This document shows positions 6,759 through 14,045 of a stretch of DNA of 16,320 bases, one piece after another. This DNA is from a bacterium UBP10_UBA1149. Lineage in GTDB: Bacteria > Desulfobacterota > Binatia > UBA1149. Below the pieces are notes generated by a model, which saw nothing but the letters and a program-made list of their open reading frames with translations, searched no databases and had not been told where the DNA came from. The translations under genes were made by a program, and so were the position numbers. The stretch covers positions 19,280 through 35,599 of the forward strand of contig DBZX01000031.1 of assembly GCA_002311335.1 (NCBI GenBank). Direction: 5' to 3'. How positions within the stretch are numbered: the stretch's first letter is position 1; every line of letters starts with the position of its first letter.

Positions 6759-7856
6759 GTGAACGTATACAGAAAATCAGCCGGTACCGGCCTCGCCGTG
6801 GCCCTGCTGTTCGGGCTTTCGGTCGTGGCCGCCCAGGCCGGGATCAGCCAGGACGTAGGCGACGGATCCTACAGCCTCGGGGTGGGATTGAGGGCCAGCT
6901 ACAACAGCGTGGAAGACGGCGCGCCAAGTGGCGCCGATCGCTCGAACGACTTCAACCTGGAGACCCTGCGCCTGTACGGCTCGGGATCGTTGAACGACTA
7001 CATCAGCTTCGAGGGCAACGTGGACGCCACCGAAGATGACGTGAAGCTGCTCGACGCGGTGGTGAAGGTAAAGATCAACGATCTGTTTGAAGTCTGGGGT
7101 GGGCGTTTCCTGCCTCCGTCGGATCGCAGCAACCTGAGCGGGCCGTATTTCCTCAATGCCTGGACCTTCCCCATCGCCCAGAAGTACCCTGCTATTTTTG
7201 CCGGGCGCGACAACGGCGTAGCGGTGTGGGGACAGACCGGCGGCGGTGCCTTCAAGTACCAGGTGGGTGCCTTCGAGGGTTCGCAGGGTGTCAACAACGA
7301 CGAAGACAACCCGCTGTTTGCCGGCCGTCTCACCTTGAACCTGTGGGATCCCGAGCCGGGCTACTACAACTCGAGCACCTACTACGGGTCGAAGGACGTA
7401 CTCGCGATTGGCCTCGTAGCCATGAGCCAGTCCGACGGCGCTGGTGACGGCATCTCGGGCGGAACGGGTGACTTCAACGGCTGGAACATCGACGTCCTGG
7501 CCGAGAAGAACCTCGAGATGGGCGTGGCCACGCTGGAAGCCGCGTACTACGACTACGACTCCGACGGCGCCACTGGCGGCACGGCCGAGGGCGACGGTTT
7601 CTTCGTGCTCGCCAGCTGGCTCTGCCCGGAAACGAGCAGCATAGGCCCGCTTGAGGGCAAGTGGCAGCCGATGTTCCGTTGGCAGGAGTTCGAGAACGAG
7701 GCCGACACAGACGCGACCGAGCTATGGGAGCTCGGGGTCAACTACATCATGGACGGCCACAACAGCCGGGTGTCGTTGGTGTTCGGTGAAGAGGATCCTG
7801 CTGGCAGCGGCGACAGCTTCAACAGTGTGCGCCTGGGCATGCAGATCCAGCTCTAA
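6759..7856 (+). CDS. Outer-membrane porin, putative urea/amide porin
   Basis: 365 residues from a GTG start. Residues 1 to about 26 are a signal peptide (hydrophobic run LAVALLFGLSVVAAQA, then GISQ). The rest has alternating amphipathic strands, Gly/aromatic-rich turns, acidic loops and a final strand VRLGMQIQL, all typical of a beta-barrel; the phrases NDFNLETLRLYGSGSLNDYI and VWGGRFLPPSDRSNLSGPYF resemble phosphate-selective-porin-like (OprO/OprP) barrels. It ends in Leu rather than the more usual Phe. It is divergent from urtA across a shared control region and is closed by its own terminator. A porin accompanying an amide/urea ABC importer has a precedent in FmdC of Methylophilus, so passage of urea is the best guess, inferred from position. 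Substrate selectivity cannot be read from the sequence. Confidence 0.85.
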   Translation: MNVYRKSAGTGLAVALLFGLSVVAAQAGISQDVGDGSYSLGVGLRASYNSVEDGAPSGADRSNDFNLETLRLYGSGSLNDYISFEGNVDATEDDVKLLDAVVKVKINDLFEVWGGRFLPPSDRSNLSGPYFLNAWTFPIAQKYPAIFAGRDNGVAVWGQTGGGAFKYQVGAFEGSQGVNNDEDNPLFAGRLTLNLWDPEPGYYNSSTYYGSKDVLAIGLVAMSQSDGAGDGISGGTGDFNGWNIDVLAEKNLEMGVATLEAAYYDYDSDGATGGTAEGDGFFVLASWLCPETSSIGPLEGKWQPMFRWQEFENEADTDATELWELGVNYIMDGHNSRVSLVFGEEDPAGSGDSFNSVRLGMQIQL

Positions 7857-7897
7857 GCTCCAGGCTCTGAACTCTGAGGGGATTTCCCGATTGGAGT

Positions 7898-7936
7898 GGG
7901 GGAGGCGCGGCAACACCGCAGCGCCTCCCCCTTTTT
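7898..7936 (+). terminator. Intrinsic terminator after the porin gene
   Basis: GGGGGAGGCGC (7898-7908) pairs perfectly with GCGCCTCCCCC (7921-7931), with a 12-base loop followed at once by TTTTT (7932-7936). On the minus strand there is no T-run after the stem, so it mainly stops plus-strand transcription, though it lies directly between two convergent genes. Confidence 0.92.
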
Positions 7937-7940
7937 GCTC

Positions 7941-9512
7941 CTACCACTGGGTCGGGGCGCCGTCGTCTATCCAGTCCCCTATGACCTGCTGATCAGGCGC
8001 TGACAGGGGCGGCAGCGCAAAAGGCATCTGGAAACCGAAGCCGGGCACCGCCGACGAGATCTTCTCGTAGAGATAGCTGTTGAGCGAATCGCCCGGCACC
8101 ACCAGGGTGGATGCGACCTGCGTGGAAGCTACCCCGACAAGCGCCGATCCCCCACCGCCGGCAGAAAGGTCGAGTCCCTGGAAGGCGGTGAAGGTATCGT
8201 GGCAGCCCGATGTGGCACAGTTGGTCTCGATAATGTCCTGCACGGCGTCGGGCAAGCGCGGGCCGCAGTCGGACGAGCAGTTGGTGAGGTTTTCTCCACC
8301 GGCGGCGTCACAGGTGCCGTCACCACAGTCGGTGACGGCGTTTATCCAGTCACCGATCGTGGTGATGTCGGGAGCTGACAGGGCTGTAAGTGGCGGCATG
8401 GGGCTGCCGAAGGGCGGCGGGTTCTGGGTAATCTTGGTGTAAAGCCAGCTGTTCACGAGATCCCCCGGCTCGACCCGGTCGGTGGCCGGCAGCCAGGTCG
8501 AGGCTACGTTTATGGTTTGCGCACCCGAGAAGCCCGCCGACAGCACGAGCCCCGCCCCTGGCATGGCAGTGGCCGAGTTATGGCAACCGAGCGTGGCGCA
8601 GCTGGACGTGAAGATGTCCTGCACTTCATCGCTTACCTGGCTGCAGTCGGCCGGGCAGGTGGTGGCGCCCTCGTCGGCGTTGTCACAAGTGCCATCGGTA
8701 CCGCAGGATCCGGTTATGGTGTGCGCAGAGATGACCGACCCATCCTGGTAGAGCGCCCCCATACAGGCCTGGGCCAGGGCCACAGAGCTGGCCGCGCCCG
8801 CGCAAGCGTCGAGGGACACCAGGGTGGGGTCGCTACACTTCTTGGTCACCCCGTCGGACAACTTACCAGCGGCCTTGGTGATCTTACCCTTGGGATCGGC
8901 CTGGGCGAGATCGCTGCAGTCGGCCGAAGACTTGCCCTTATCCACCGACTCGTAGCACTTCGCGATCGTCTTGAGCACGGTTTTCGCCATCTTGCCACCG
9001 CCCTTGGACATGGTGTTGAGACAACCCTGCTGGTCCTTGGACAGGCTCGAGTCGGCGCTGCCGAAGGTGGCCACGGTCATGGCCTCGGCCTCGGTCCTGG
9101 CAAGACAGACCTGGCAGGAAGCAAGGTCCGAAAAACTCGCTATTGCGCCCACCGAATCGCAGGGCCAGGGGCAGGACGACAGGGCGCCGGTCTCGCCCAG
9201 GGTGGAGACGCACTTGCCGCTTATGTCGGCCAGAGCCTTGCCCTCGGCCCCGGCGATCTTGCCCTTCAAGTCACCAGTGGCGACGCTCGCACAATCGGAG
9301 GCCGTGGCGGGTATGCCCTTGTTCATGGCATCCTTGTAGCACTTGCCCAGCTCCTTGAGAGCGGTTGTCATGTACTTGCCCGCGCTCTTGTTGATGGTCT
9401 TGCGGCACTTCTGCGCGTCCTTGGACGGCTGCGAAACGTGCGCGGGGAGCGTGGTGGGTACGAGAAACGCCGCCACGGTAAAAACCGCGACGAGCCTTTG
9501 AGCTGACGTCAT
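7941..9512 (-). CDS. Secreted cysteine-rich protein with two CX4CH cytochrome-like modules
   Basis: 523 residues; signal peptide at 1-24. Part 1 (about 30-250) is a duplicated Lys/Ala-rich helical unit with matching cysteine spacing (C36-C58 and C164-C186, 22 apart; C74-C101 and C199-C226, 27 apart). Part 2 (about 270-523) is a second duplication: a CGxDGTCD...CxxDC linker followed by a VQDI..C-A-T-x-G-C-H segment. The CX4CH motifs are at 305-311 and 432-438, and a Met follows in each unit (M372 in SPMPP, M496 in QMPF) that could be the distal haem ligand. The modules recall planctomycete-type cytochrome c domains. Haem binding is inferred; canonical CXXCH is absent. AGGAGG lies ten bases before the ATG. 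No known function. It is probably exported to the periplasm or cell surface and transcribed alone, after the terminator near 9620. Confidence 0.82.
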   Translation of the reverse strand: MTSAQRLVAVFTVAAFLVPTTLPAHVSQPSKDAQKCRKTINKSAGKYMTTALKELGKCYKDAMNKGIPATASDCASVATGDLKGKIAGAEGKALADISGKCVSTLGETGALSSCPWPCDSVGAIASFSDLASCQVCLARTEAEAMTVATFGSADSSLSKDQQGCLNTMSKGGGKMAKTVLKTIAKCYESVDKGKSSADCSDLAQADPKGKITKAAGKLSDGVTKKCSDPTLVSLDACAGAASSVALAQACMGALYQDGSVISAHTITGSCGTDGTCDNADEGATTCPADCSQVSDEVQDIFTSSCATLGCHNSATAMPGAGLVLSAGFSGAQTINVASTWLPATDRVEPGDLVNSWLYTKITQNPPPFGSPMPPLTALSAPDITTIGDWINAVTDCGDGTCDAAGGENLTNCSSDCGPRLPDAVQDIIETNCATSGCHDTFTAFQGLDLSAGGGGSALVGVASTQVASTLVVPGDSLNSYLYEKISSAVPGFGFQMPFALPPLSAPDQQVIGDWIDDGAPTQW

Positions 9513-9522
9513 GATGGGAATT

Positions 9523-9528
9523 CCTCCT
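9523..9528 (-). promoter_or_regulatory. Ribosome binding site of the cysteine-rich protein gene
   Basis: AGGAGG on the minus strand, ten bases before the ATG at 9512. It supports that start, which also gives a clean signal peptide. Confidence 0.75.
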
Positions 9529-9602
9529 GTTGAATGATCCGGCTGACAGTAGGCAGGCGGCCAATAACAAACATGCCACCACCCGCATCATTGCGTCAAG
9601 GC

Positions 9603-9638
9603 AAAAATAACAGTGCCCCCCCCGATCGGGGGGGTGGG
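9603..9638 (-). terminator. Terminator after the diiron protein gene
   Basis: Contains the perfect palindrome CCCCCCCGATCGGGGGGG (9617-9634), which gives a 7-base all-GC stem with a GATC loop. On the minus strand it is followed after a few bases by TTATTTTT. It lies about 50 bases after the stop at 9688 and upstream of the next minus-strand gene, so it separates the two transcription units. The gap between stem and T-run is a little longer than ideal. Confidence 0.7.
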
Positions 9639-9687
9639 CCTGTGGTAAACTGCGTGCCAGGCGGCAGCTGTTACTGACGAGTCTCGA

Positions 9688-10824
9688 TCAGTTGGAGATG
9701 GGCCGTATTACCGACCGCTTGCCCTCGTTGATCTGCTTGAGTTCGGCGATGCCTTCCTCGGCAATCGCCTGGCCGATGTTCCACTCGCCCTCGCCGGCGA
9801 TCTCGTCCATGTCGACCCACAGGCTGTAAAACGGAATAGTGCGCTCGGTGATCAAGCCGCCGGTGTACAGCGTCTTGATCAGCGTACGAAAGATATTGCT
9901 ACTGTCACGCATGAAGCTGCGCCGGGTGTCGTCGGTTATGGCCTCCGACATGGCCGCAACCGCGAAGTCGGGGTCTATGCCGCAGCGCTCGTACAGGCCG
10001 CGTCTCTGGTCGGCGCCCACGAGGTTGAAGAGCAGGTCCTCGAACATGTCGCGGCTGTAGTCCTCGAGCTCGTTGCGTATCTCTTCACCCACCCCGGGCA
10101 CGTTGAGGCGAGCCCAGATCTGCCCGAAGCTGTGGTGAAAGGATTCGTCGGTCATCACCAGCTGAGCCAGTCGACGGAGCACCGGGTCGTTGGCCTCCTG
10201 GTACAGGCCGGCAAATATACCCATGGCTATGCCCTCGATGACCATCTGCATGCCAATGAGCTTCTCGTAGATAATGTTGCTGCCAACGATCTGCTTGAGC
10301 ACGCGGTCGAGCGTTTCGGTGGGAGGCGTGACCTCGCCGAAGCGCGAGTGGAGATAACGCGCAAAGCCATGCACGTGGCGGGCTTCTTCGCGGGCCTGGT
10401 TGGCGGCGTACTCCGCCGCCCCGGCATCGAGCAGCATGTCGGCAAGCCCGGTCGAGATACTGAGCGCGCCCTGCTCGCCGTGCAGCACGCCGCTTATACG
10501 CATGAGCGTGGTCTGGTTGGCAAAATTGATCTGCTGGCCCTCGTCCAGCGTGTCCCATATTGCCGAGTGGCGTTCGGGGATCTGGCTGATGGGGATAAGC
10601 GGCAGGTCGGTGGGAGCAGCGATATCAAAGTCTATGTAGTCGGGGTCGTCGGGGTTCCAGAAGTGCTCGTGGGTGCGCGCGATCAGCGTCTCGAATTCCG
10701 GCGCGCGGTCCAGATAACGCTCCGAGTTGAGCATGGCCGCGAAATCATCGCGGGCCACGGCATTGAACGCCGGGTTGATGTTGGTCTGCCGGTTACGTTC
10801 CCGGTCCTTGTCTGACATGGCCAT
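9688..10824 (-). CDS. Ferritin-like diiron-carboxylate protein (R2/AurF-like), function unknown
   Basis: 378 residues from the ATG at 10824; the frame is also open to a GTG at 10845 and there is an ATG at 10818, none with a clear ribosome site. Numbered from the GTG (385 residues), the helices carry a complete diiron ligand set: Glu124 (LHGEQGAL), Glu154 and His157 (EEARH), Glu204 (MVIEGIAMG), Glu234 and His237 (DESFH). That is the pattern of ribonucleotide reductase R2, acyl-ACP desaturases and N-oxygenases. The residue four after the first His, where R2 has its radical Tyr, is Phe161, so class I reductase activity by the usual radical is unlikely. There is no signal peptide, so it is cytoplasmic. 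Length and spacing fit an oxygenase or desaturase; the substrate cannot be named. It lies 69-90 bases after the outer-membrane protein gene, possibly co-transcribed. Confidence 0.85.
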   Translation of the reverse strand: MAMSDKDRERNRQTNINPAFNAVARDDFAAMLNSERYLDRAPEFETLIARTHEHFWNPDDPDYIDFDIAAPTDLPLIPISQIPERHSAIWDTLDEGQQINFANQTTLMRISGVLHGEQGALSISTGLADMLLDAGAAEYAANQAREEARHVHGFARYLHSRFGEVTPPTETLDRVLKQIVGSNIIYEKLIGMQMVIEGIAMGIFAGLYQEANDPVLRRLAQLVMTDESFHHSFGQIWARLNVPGVGEEIRNELEDYSRDMFEDLLFNLVGADQRRGLYERCGIDPDFAVAAMSEAITDDTRRSFMRDSSNIFRTLIKTLYTGGLITERTIPFYSLWVDMDEIAGEGEWNIGQAIAEEGIAELKQINEGKRSVIRPISN

Positions 10825-10914
10825 CTGGGGAATTGTGGCAGACACGCAGACCGTTGACCAGCCGGCCTGCCCCCCGTGTGCGCCGGGCGATGCGCAAATC
10901 GGGAACAGACCGGC

Positions 10915-11937
10915 TTACAGCAACCAGGTAAGCCCCGCCCTCAACCTGTAGTCGGGCACCAGCGACAAGCCCGAGTTGTTGAGCACCGTGGGCAAGTCGA
11001 GCTCAAGATGCGCCACCAGGGAAGTACGCCAGGAGTACAGAATTCGCGGCCCCAGGTAGACAGCGGTCAACGCCGAACCGGCTACCTTCTCACCCGCCTG
11101 GGTATCCTGACCCTTGCTCTGCATGGTTGCCACCAGCTGCATCGCCATCCGATGCTCGGTGGGCCCGTGGGTAAAAAAAACGCCGGGTCCAGCGCTGACG
11201 GTCAGGTCATCAGCGTAACGGTAGTCGTGGTCTCCTTCCGTGCGCAAGCTGTAGTCCACCGCCAGGGACACGAACGCGCGGCCGCGACTCGCAAACAGAT
11301 CGGCGCCGAGCAGGTAGTCGATCGACCCCGTGCCCAGCGCGAGATCGTGCTCGTGCAAGCCTCCTTCGTGGACCTCATCGTGGGAAGAAAATCGCACCCC
11401 CGCGCCCAGCTCCCCGCCGTGCTGTTCCTCGGCCAGGCGATCGCTGTCGCCGGTGGGCAACTTGATGCCGCCGCGCAAGGTGGCACGCAGCATGGTCTGG
11501 TTCTCGCCAATGTTGTCCAACGCCACCCAGCGCCCGGTCAGCGCAATGTCGCCCAGACCGTCTTCACGACCACTCGTCGTGCCGGTTTCAGTTTCCTGGC
11601 GAAAGCGCCGCTCTATCCACGGAACACTGGCCTGCACTCCCCAGCTGGTGTTGAAGTTGTAGCCAACGAGCAGCTGGGTTATCGAGCTGCGCAGCATCTC
11701 TCCCGCGTCGTTGTCGACCTCCTCTCCCGCCTCCCGCAAACTCTTGAAGCTGCTGAACTGGGTGGCCAGCCCTACGCGCGGGCCAGCCTTGATCTGTTCC
11801 ATTGCCACGGTGGTGTACACCGAGCACAAGTCACAGGCGTATGCTCCTGCCGCCGTGGCAAGACCAGCAGCGGTCACCGCCAGCACGGTAAAAAGCGCTC
11901 TCGTTAAAATACTGATCCTTTTTTTCTCCTTATCCAT
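10915..11937 (-). CDS. Outer-membrane beta-barrel protein with N-terminal CxxC
   Basis: 340 residues. A basic N-terminus and hydrophobic run form a signal peptide ending near GAYA (residues 31-34), so the mature protein would begin at CDLC (35-38), a CxxC motif placed for disulfide, metal or haem contact in the periplasm. The remainder alternates amphipathic strands and ends in DYRLRAGLTWLL, a barrel-like last strand. It recalls transporter-like conserved proteins of the phenol-degradation MetA type, which share segments such as LRGGIKLPTGDSDRL and HDLALGTGS with a CDxC start; this is recollection, not a search. The ATG at 11937 has only a weak ribosome site, and an AAGGAG lies just inside the gene (codons 3-4). 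It is divergent from the EthD/GST pair and probably leads a unit with the diiron gene. Confidence 0.8.
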   Translation of the reverse strand: MDKEKKRISILTRALFTVLAVTAAGLATAAGAYACDLCSVYTTVAMEQIKAGPRVGLATQFSSFKSLREAGEEVDNDAGEMLRSSITQLLVGYNFNTSWGVQASVPWIERRFRQETETGTTSGREDGLGDIALTGRWVALDNIGENQTMLRATLRGGIKLPTGDSDRLAEEQHGGELGAGVRFSSHDEVHEGGLHEHDLALGTGSIDYLLGADLFASRGRAFVSLAVDYSLRTEGDHDYRYADDLTVSAGPGVFFTHGPTEHRMAMQLVATMQSKGQDTQAGEKVAGSALTAVYLGPRILYSWRTSLVAHLELDLPTVLNNSGLSLVPDYRLRAGLTWLL

Positions 11938-12182
11938 TCACTGTACGCGCGGTGGCGGTAGTCCGGAAGCCAGGTTGTCGAAAGGCGTCCGCCCTGCGCA
12001 CGCAGTTTAGTCAGAACCTGGATGGCCAACAAGGACCCGGAAGGACCCACTGCGCTCGCCGCCGGGTAAAACAGGACGGATCCAGGATACCCACCCGTTG
12101 GCCAAGAACCGCGTTTTGCTTTATCTGTCAAATGCTCCCGGTATGCGACCCCCTGCGAAGCACAGCAGAAGCGGGCGCTCAC

Positions 12183-12905
12183 ATGGGGGTGGACGAACAG
12201 GTGACCGAAGAGCTGGAACTCATGCTGCTGCTTAAGGCTCCCGGGCGGGCAGATAACGGTGACAGCGAGGCTATCGGCCGTCGGCTCGCGCCACTGCTGC
12301 AGGGATCGCCGGGCAGCAGCGACCAGAGAGTGCTCGTGGCCACGAGCGACCAGACCGCCACGCCCGACCCCTTCGACACCCTGGTCTCGGTCGGTGTAGA
12401 AGACGAGCACCAGGCGCGCAACCTCGCGCAGGCCATCAGGGCAAAGCTGGGCGACGGCCCGGACGGCGCCACTGACCTGCACGCCCTGCTCGTCCGAAGC
12501 CGATGGCCGAAACCACGCGTGCAGCGCCCTGAAAGCGGCAGTCGGGCAGACGCGGGCGTGGTGATGGTGTCGGCCATGCACCGTATCGCCGAACCTACCC
12601 AGGAACAGTTTGACCATCACTGGCGCGACCGCCACGCACCGCTGGCGCTCGAACACCACCCCGGCATGGCCGCCTACCAGCAGAACGTGGTCGAGCAGGT
12701 GCTGACGCCCAACAGCCCGGCCTGGGATGGCGTAGCCGTGCTCTACTTCGACAACCCTGACGATCTCGCCAACAGATTGTACAACGACGAAGAAAGCCAG
12801 CGGATAATCATGGACGACGTCGCGCGCTTCGTCGACCTGGAGCGCAGCACCACGGTAATCATGACGGACAACGTGGCCGCTTATGCCCGGCCAGGGGCAT
12901 CATGA
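12183..12905 (+). CDS. EthD-family dimeric alpha/beta-barrel protein
   Basis: 240 residues from the ATG at 12183. The C-terminal half (about 125-235) carries the EthD hallmark: a beta strand, then PTQEQFDHHWRDRHAPLALE and GMAAYQQNVV, and a later strand GVAVLYFDNPDDLANRL. The N-terminal half (ELELMLLLKAPGRADN..., and DTLVSVGVEDEHQARNLAQA) looks like a second, diverged copy of the same ferredoxin-like fold without the H-W-R-D-R-H motif, which would make this a fused two-domain form. EthD proteins are small enzymes or accessory proteins of ether, polyketide and aromatic metabolism. The start is uncertain: the frame is open back to a GTG at 11952, but that part reads as non-coding, and a GTG at 12201 is also possible. 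The stop overlaps the next gene as ATGA. Confidence 0.78.
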   Translation: MGVDEQVTEELELMLLLKAPGRADNGDSEAIGRRLAPLLQGSPGSSDQRVLVATSDQTATPDPFDTLVSVGVEDEHQARNLAQAIRAKLGDGPDGATDLHALLVRSRWPKPRVQRPESGSRADAGVVMVSAMHRIAEPTQEQFDHHWRDRHAPLALEHHPGMAAYQQNVVEQVLTPNSPAWDGVAVLYFDNPDDLANRLYNDEESQRIIMDDVARFVDLERSTTVIMTDNVAAYARPGAS

Positions 12906-13987
12906 TCCGCGTTTACGGCTCGCGCATTTCCTACTACGCGGGCAAGCTCGAGGCCTACCTGCGCTACCGCGGTATCGGCTACGAACTGCTGCCGATGGTG
13001 GATCACTCCCGCGAAATGCTGGCCGGCGCTGGCGCGGTACAGAGCCCGGTGGTGCAACTGGAAGACGGCCGCTGGATGTCGGACACGACACCGATGCTGG
13101 AGTGGTTCGAAACGCAGCAGGATGGAGCCTCTATATACCCCGAGGATCCCGCGATGTGCTTCGTGGCGCTGTTGCTTGAAGACTACGCCGACGAGTGGCT
13201 ATGGCGCCCGTCGATGCACTATCGCTGGAGCTATCGCCGCGACAGGGAACACGCCAGCGGCGTGCTGGCCGACGAACAGTTGTCGGCAATGCGGCTACCG
13301 CGCTTTGCCAAGCGCCGGCTCATCGCGCGCAGGCAGTTCGGCGGTTTCGTGCGCGGCGATGGCGTCAACGCGGCCACCCGCGCGCACGTGGAGCAAACGA
13401 CCATGGCCGCCTTCGACGGCCTTGAGGCCGTACTTGCCCGGCGGCCTTTTCTGCTTGGCAGACGACCGACGATCGCTGACTTCGGCTTCGTGGGTCCGAT
13501 GCTGCGCCACCTGGCACAGGACCCCACTCCAGCCGAGCTCATGCGACAACGCGCCCCGCGCGTGTACAGCTGGGTTGCACGGATGTGGGAAGCCCGCCCG
13601 TACCCCGAGGGGGAACTCGTCTCCGAAGTCGATGCGCCCCTGGCCGGGCTCCTGCGCGAGGCCTGCGAAACCCACCTGCCACAACTGTGCGAAAACGCGC
13701 GGGCCTACGCACGGGGCGACAGCCGCTTCGCCCTCGAGCTACAAGGTTGTCGCTACCAGCGACTGCCCGTTTCGCGCTACCGCGTGTGGTGCCTGGAAGA
13801 ACTCCGGCGTCACTGGCAGCGGCTCGACGAAGCAACGCAGACGGCGCTCAGCACCCAGCTGACCGAGCCCGCTGCGGCGCTGCTGCGGGACGAGGATCCA
13901 CCGACCCGCTCGGACTACGACCCGCAACGACAAGCCCCTTTCAACCGCGCGATCAATGTCTTCGGCACCGGGATCCCGCCGCGCTGA
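12902..13987 (+). CDS. Glutathione S-transferase-like protein with long C-terminal extension
   Basis: 361 residues against about 200-240 for ordinary GSTs. The thioredoxin-fold half (1-80) starts IRVYGSRISYYAGKLEAYLR and contains the cis-Pro site SPVVQLEDG (Pro49) and the glutathione gamma-glutamyl contact SDT at 60-62. Tyr11/Tyr12 or Ser10 occupy the usual activating position. The helical half contains the fold-stabilising RPFLLGRRPTIADFGFVGPM (181-200; N-capping TIAD). After about residue 245 there is an extra segment of about 115 residues, Arg-rich, with CRYQRLPVSRYRVWCLEELRRHW (283-305), which I do not recognise as part of a standard GST. It is coupled to the EthD-type gene by a 4-base ATGA overlap, so the two are made together. 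Cytoplasmic. The substrate is unknown. Confidence 0.85.
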   Translation: MIRVYGSRISYYAGKLEAYLRYRGIGYELLPMVDHSREMLAGAGAVQSPVVQLEDGRWMSDTTPMLEWFETQQDGASIYPEDPAMCFVALLLEDYADEWLWRPSMHYRWSYRRDREHASGVLADEQLSAMRLPRFAKRRLIARRQFGGFVRGDGVNAATRAHVEQTTMAAFDGLEAVLARRPFLLGRRPTIADFGFVGPMLRHLAQDPTPAELMRQRAPRVYSWVARMWEARPYPEGELVSEVDAPLAGLLREACETHLPQLCENARAYARGDSRFALELQGCRYQRLPVSRYRVWCLEELRRHWQRLDEATQTALSTQLTEPAAALLRDEDPPTRSDYDPQRQAPFNRAINVFGTGIPPR

Positions 13988-14014
13988 GATACGCCTCGCC
14001 GTAGTACCGGGCCG

Positions 14015-14028
14015 CGACCTCGAGGTCG
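14015..14028. repeat. 14-base perfect palindrome between convergent genes
   Basis: CGACCTCGAGGTCG is its own reverse complement and sits in the 58-base gap between the stops of the GST-like gene and the carboxypeptidase gene. It is flanked by short GC dyads. There is no T-run on either side, so its value as a terminator is doubtful. Confidence 0.35.
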
Positions 14029-14045
14029 TCGATCGCCCGCCGCGG

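Noticed and set aside
8250..8730. Repeated cysteine-rich DNA stretches as a possible direct-repeat array
   Set aside because: They are two protein-level repeats within a coding gene, with diverged DNA and no spacer pattern; not CRISPR or a mobile element.
8517..9506. Long plus-strand open frame opposite the cysteine-rich protein
   Set aside because: The minus-strand frame has a ribosome site, a signal peptide and two internal protein duplications; the plus frame has none.
9541..9600. TTGACG followed by CATGTT as a promoter for the cysteine-rich protein gene
   Set aside because: The -10 match is poor at 18-base spacing; possible but not supported.
12126..12131. Perfect TTGACA on the minus strand upstream of the outer-membrane protein gene
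   Set aside because: No acceptable -10 box at 16-18 bases, and the site is almost 200 bases from the start codon; too weak to call a promoter.
11904..12659. Minus-strand open frame extending across the EthD gene
   Set aside because: Antisense to the conserved EthD motif; no signal or domain is visible.
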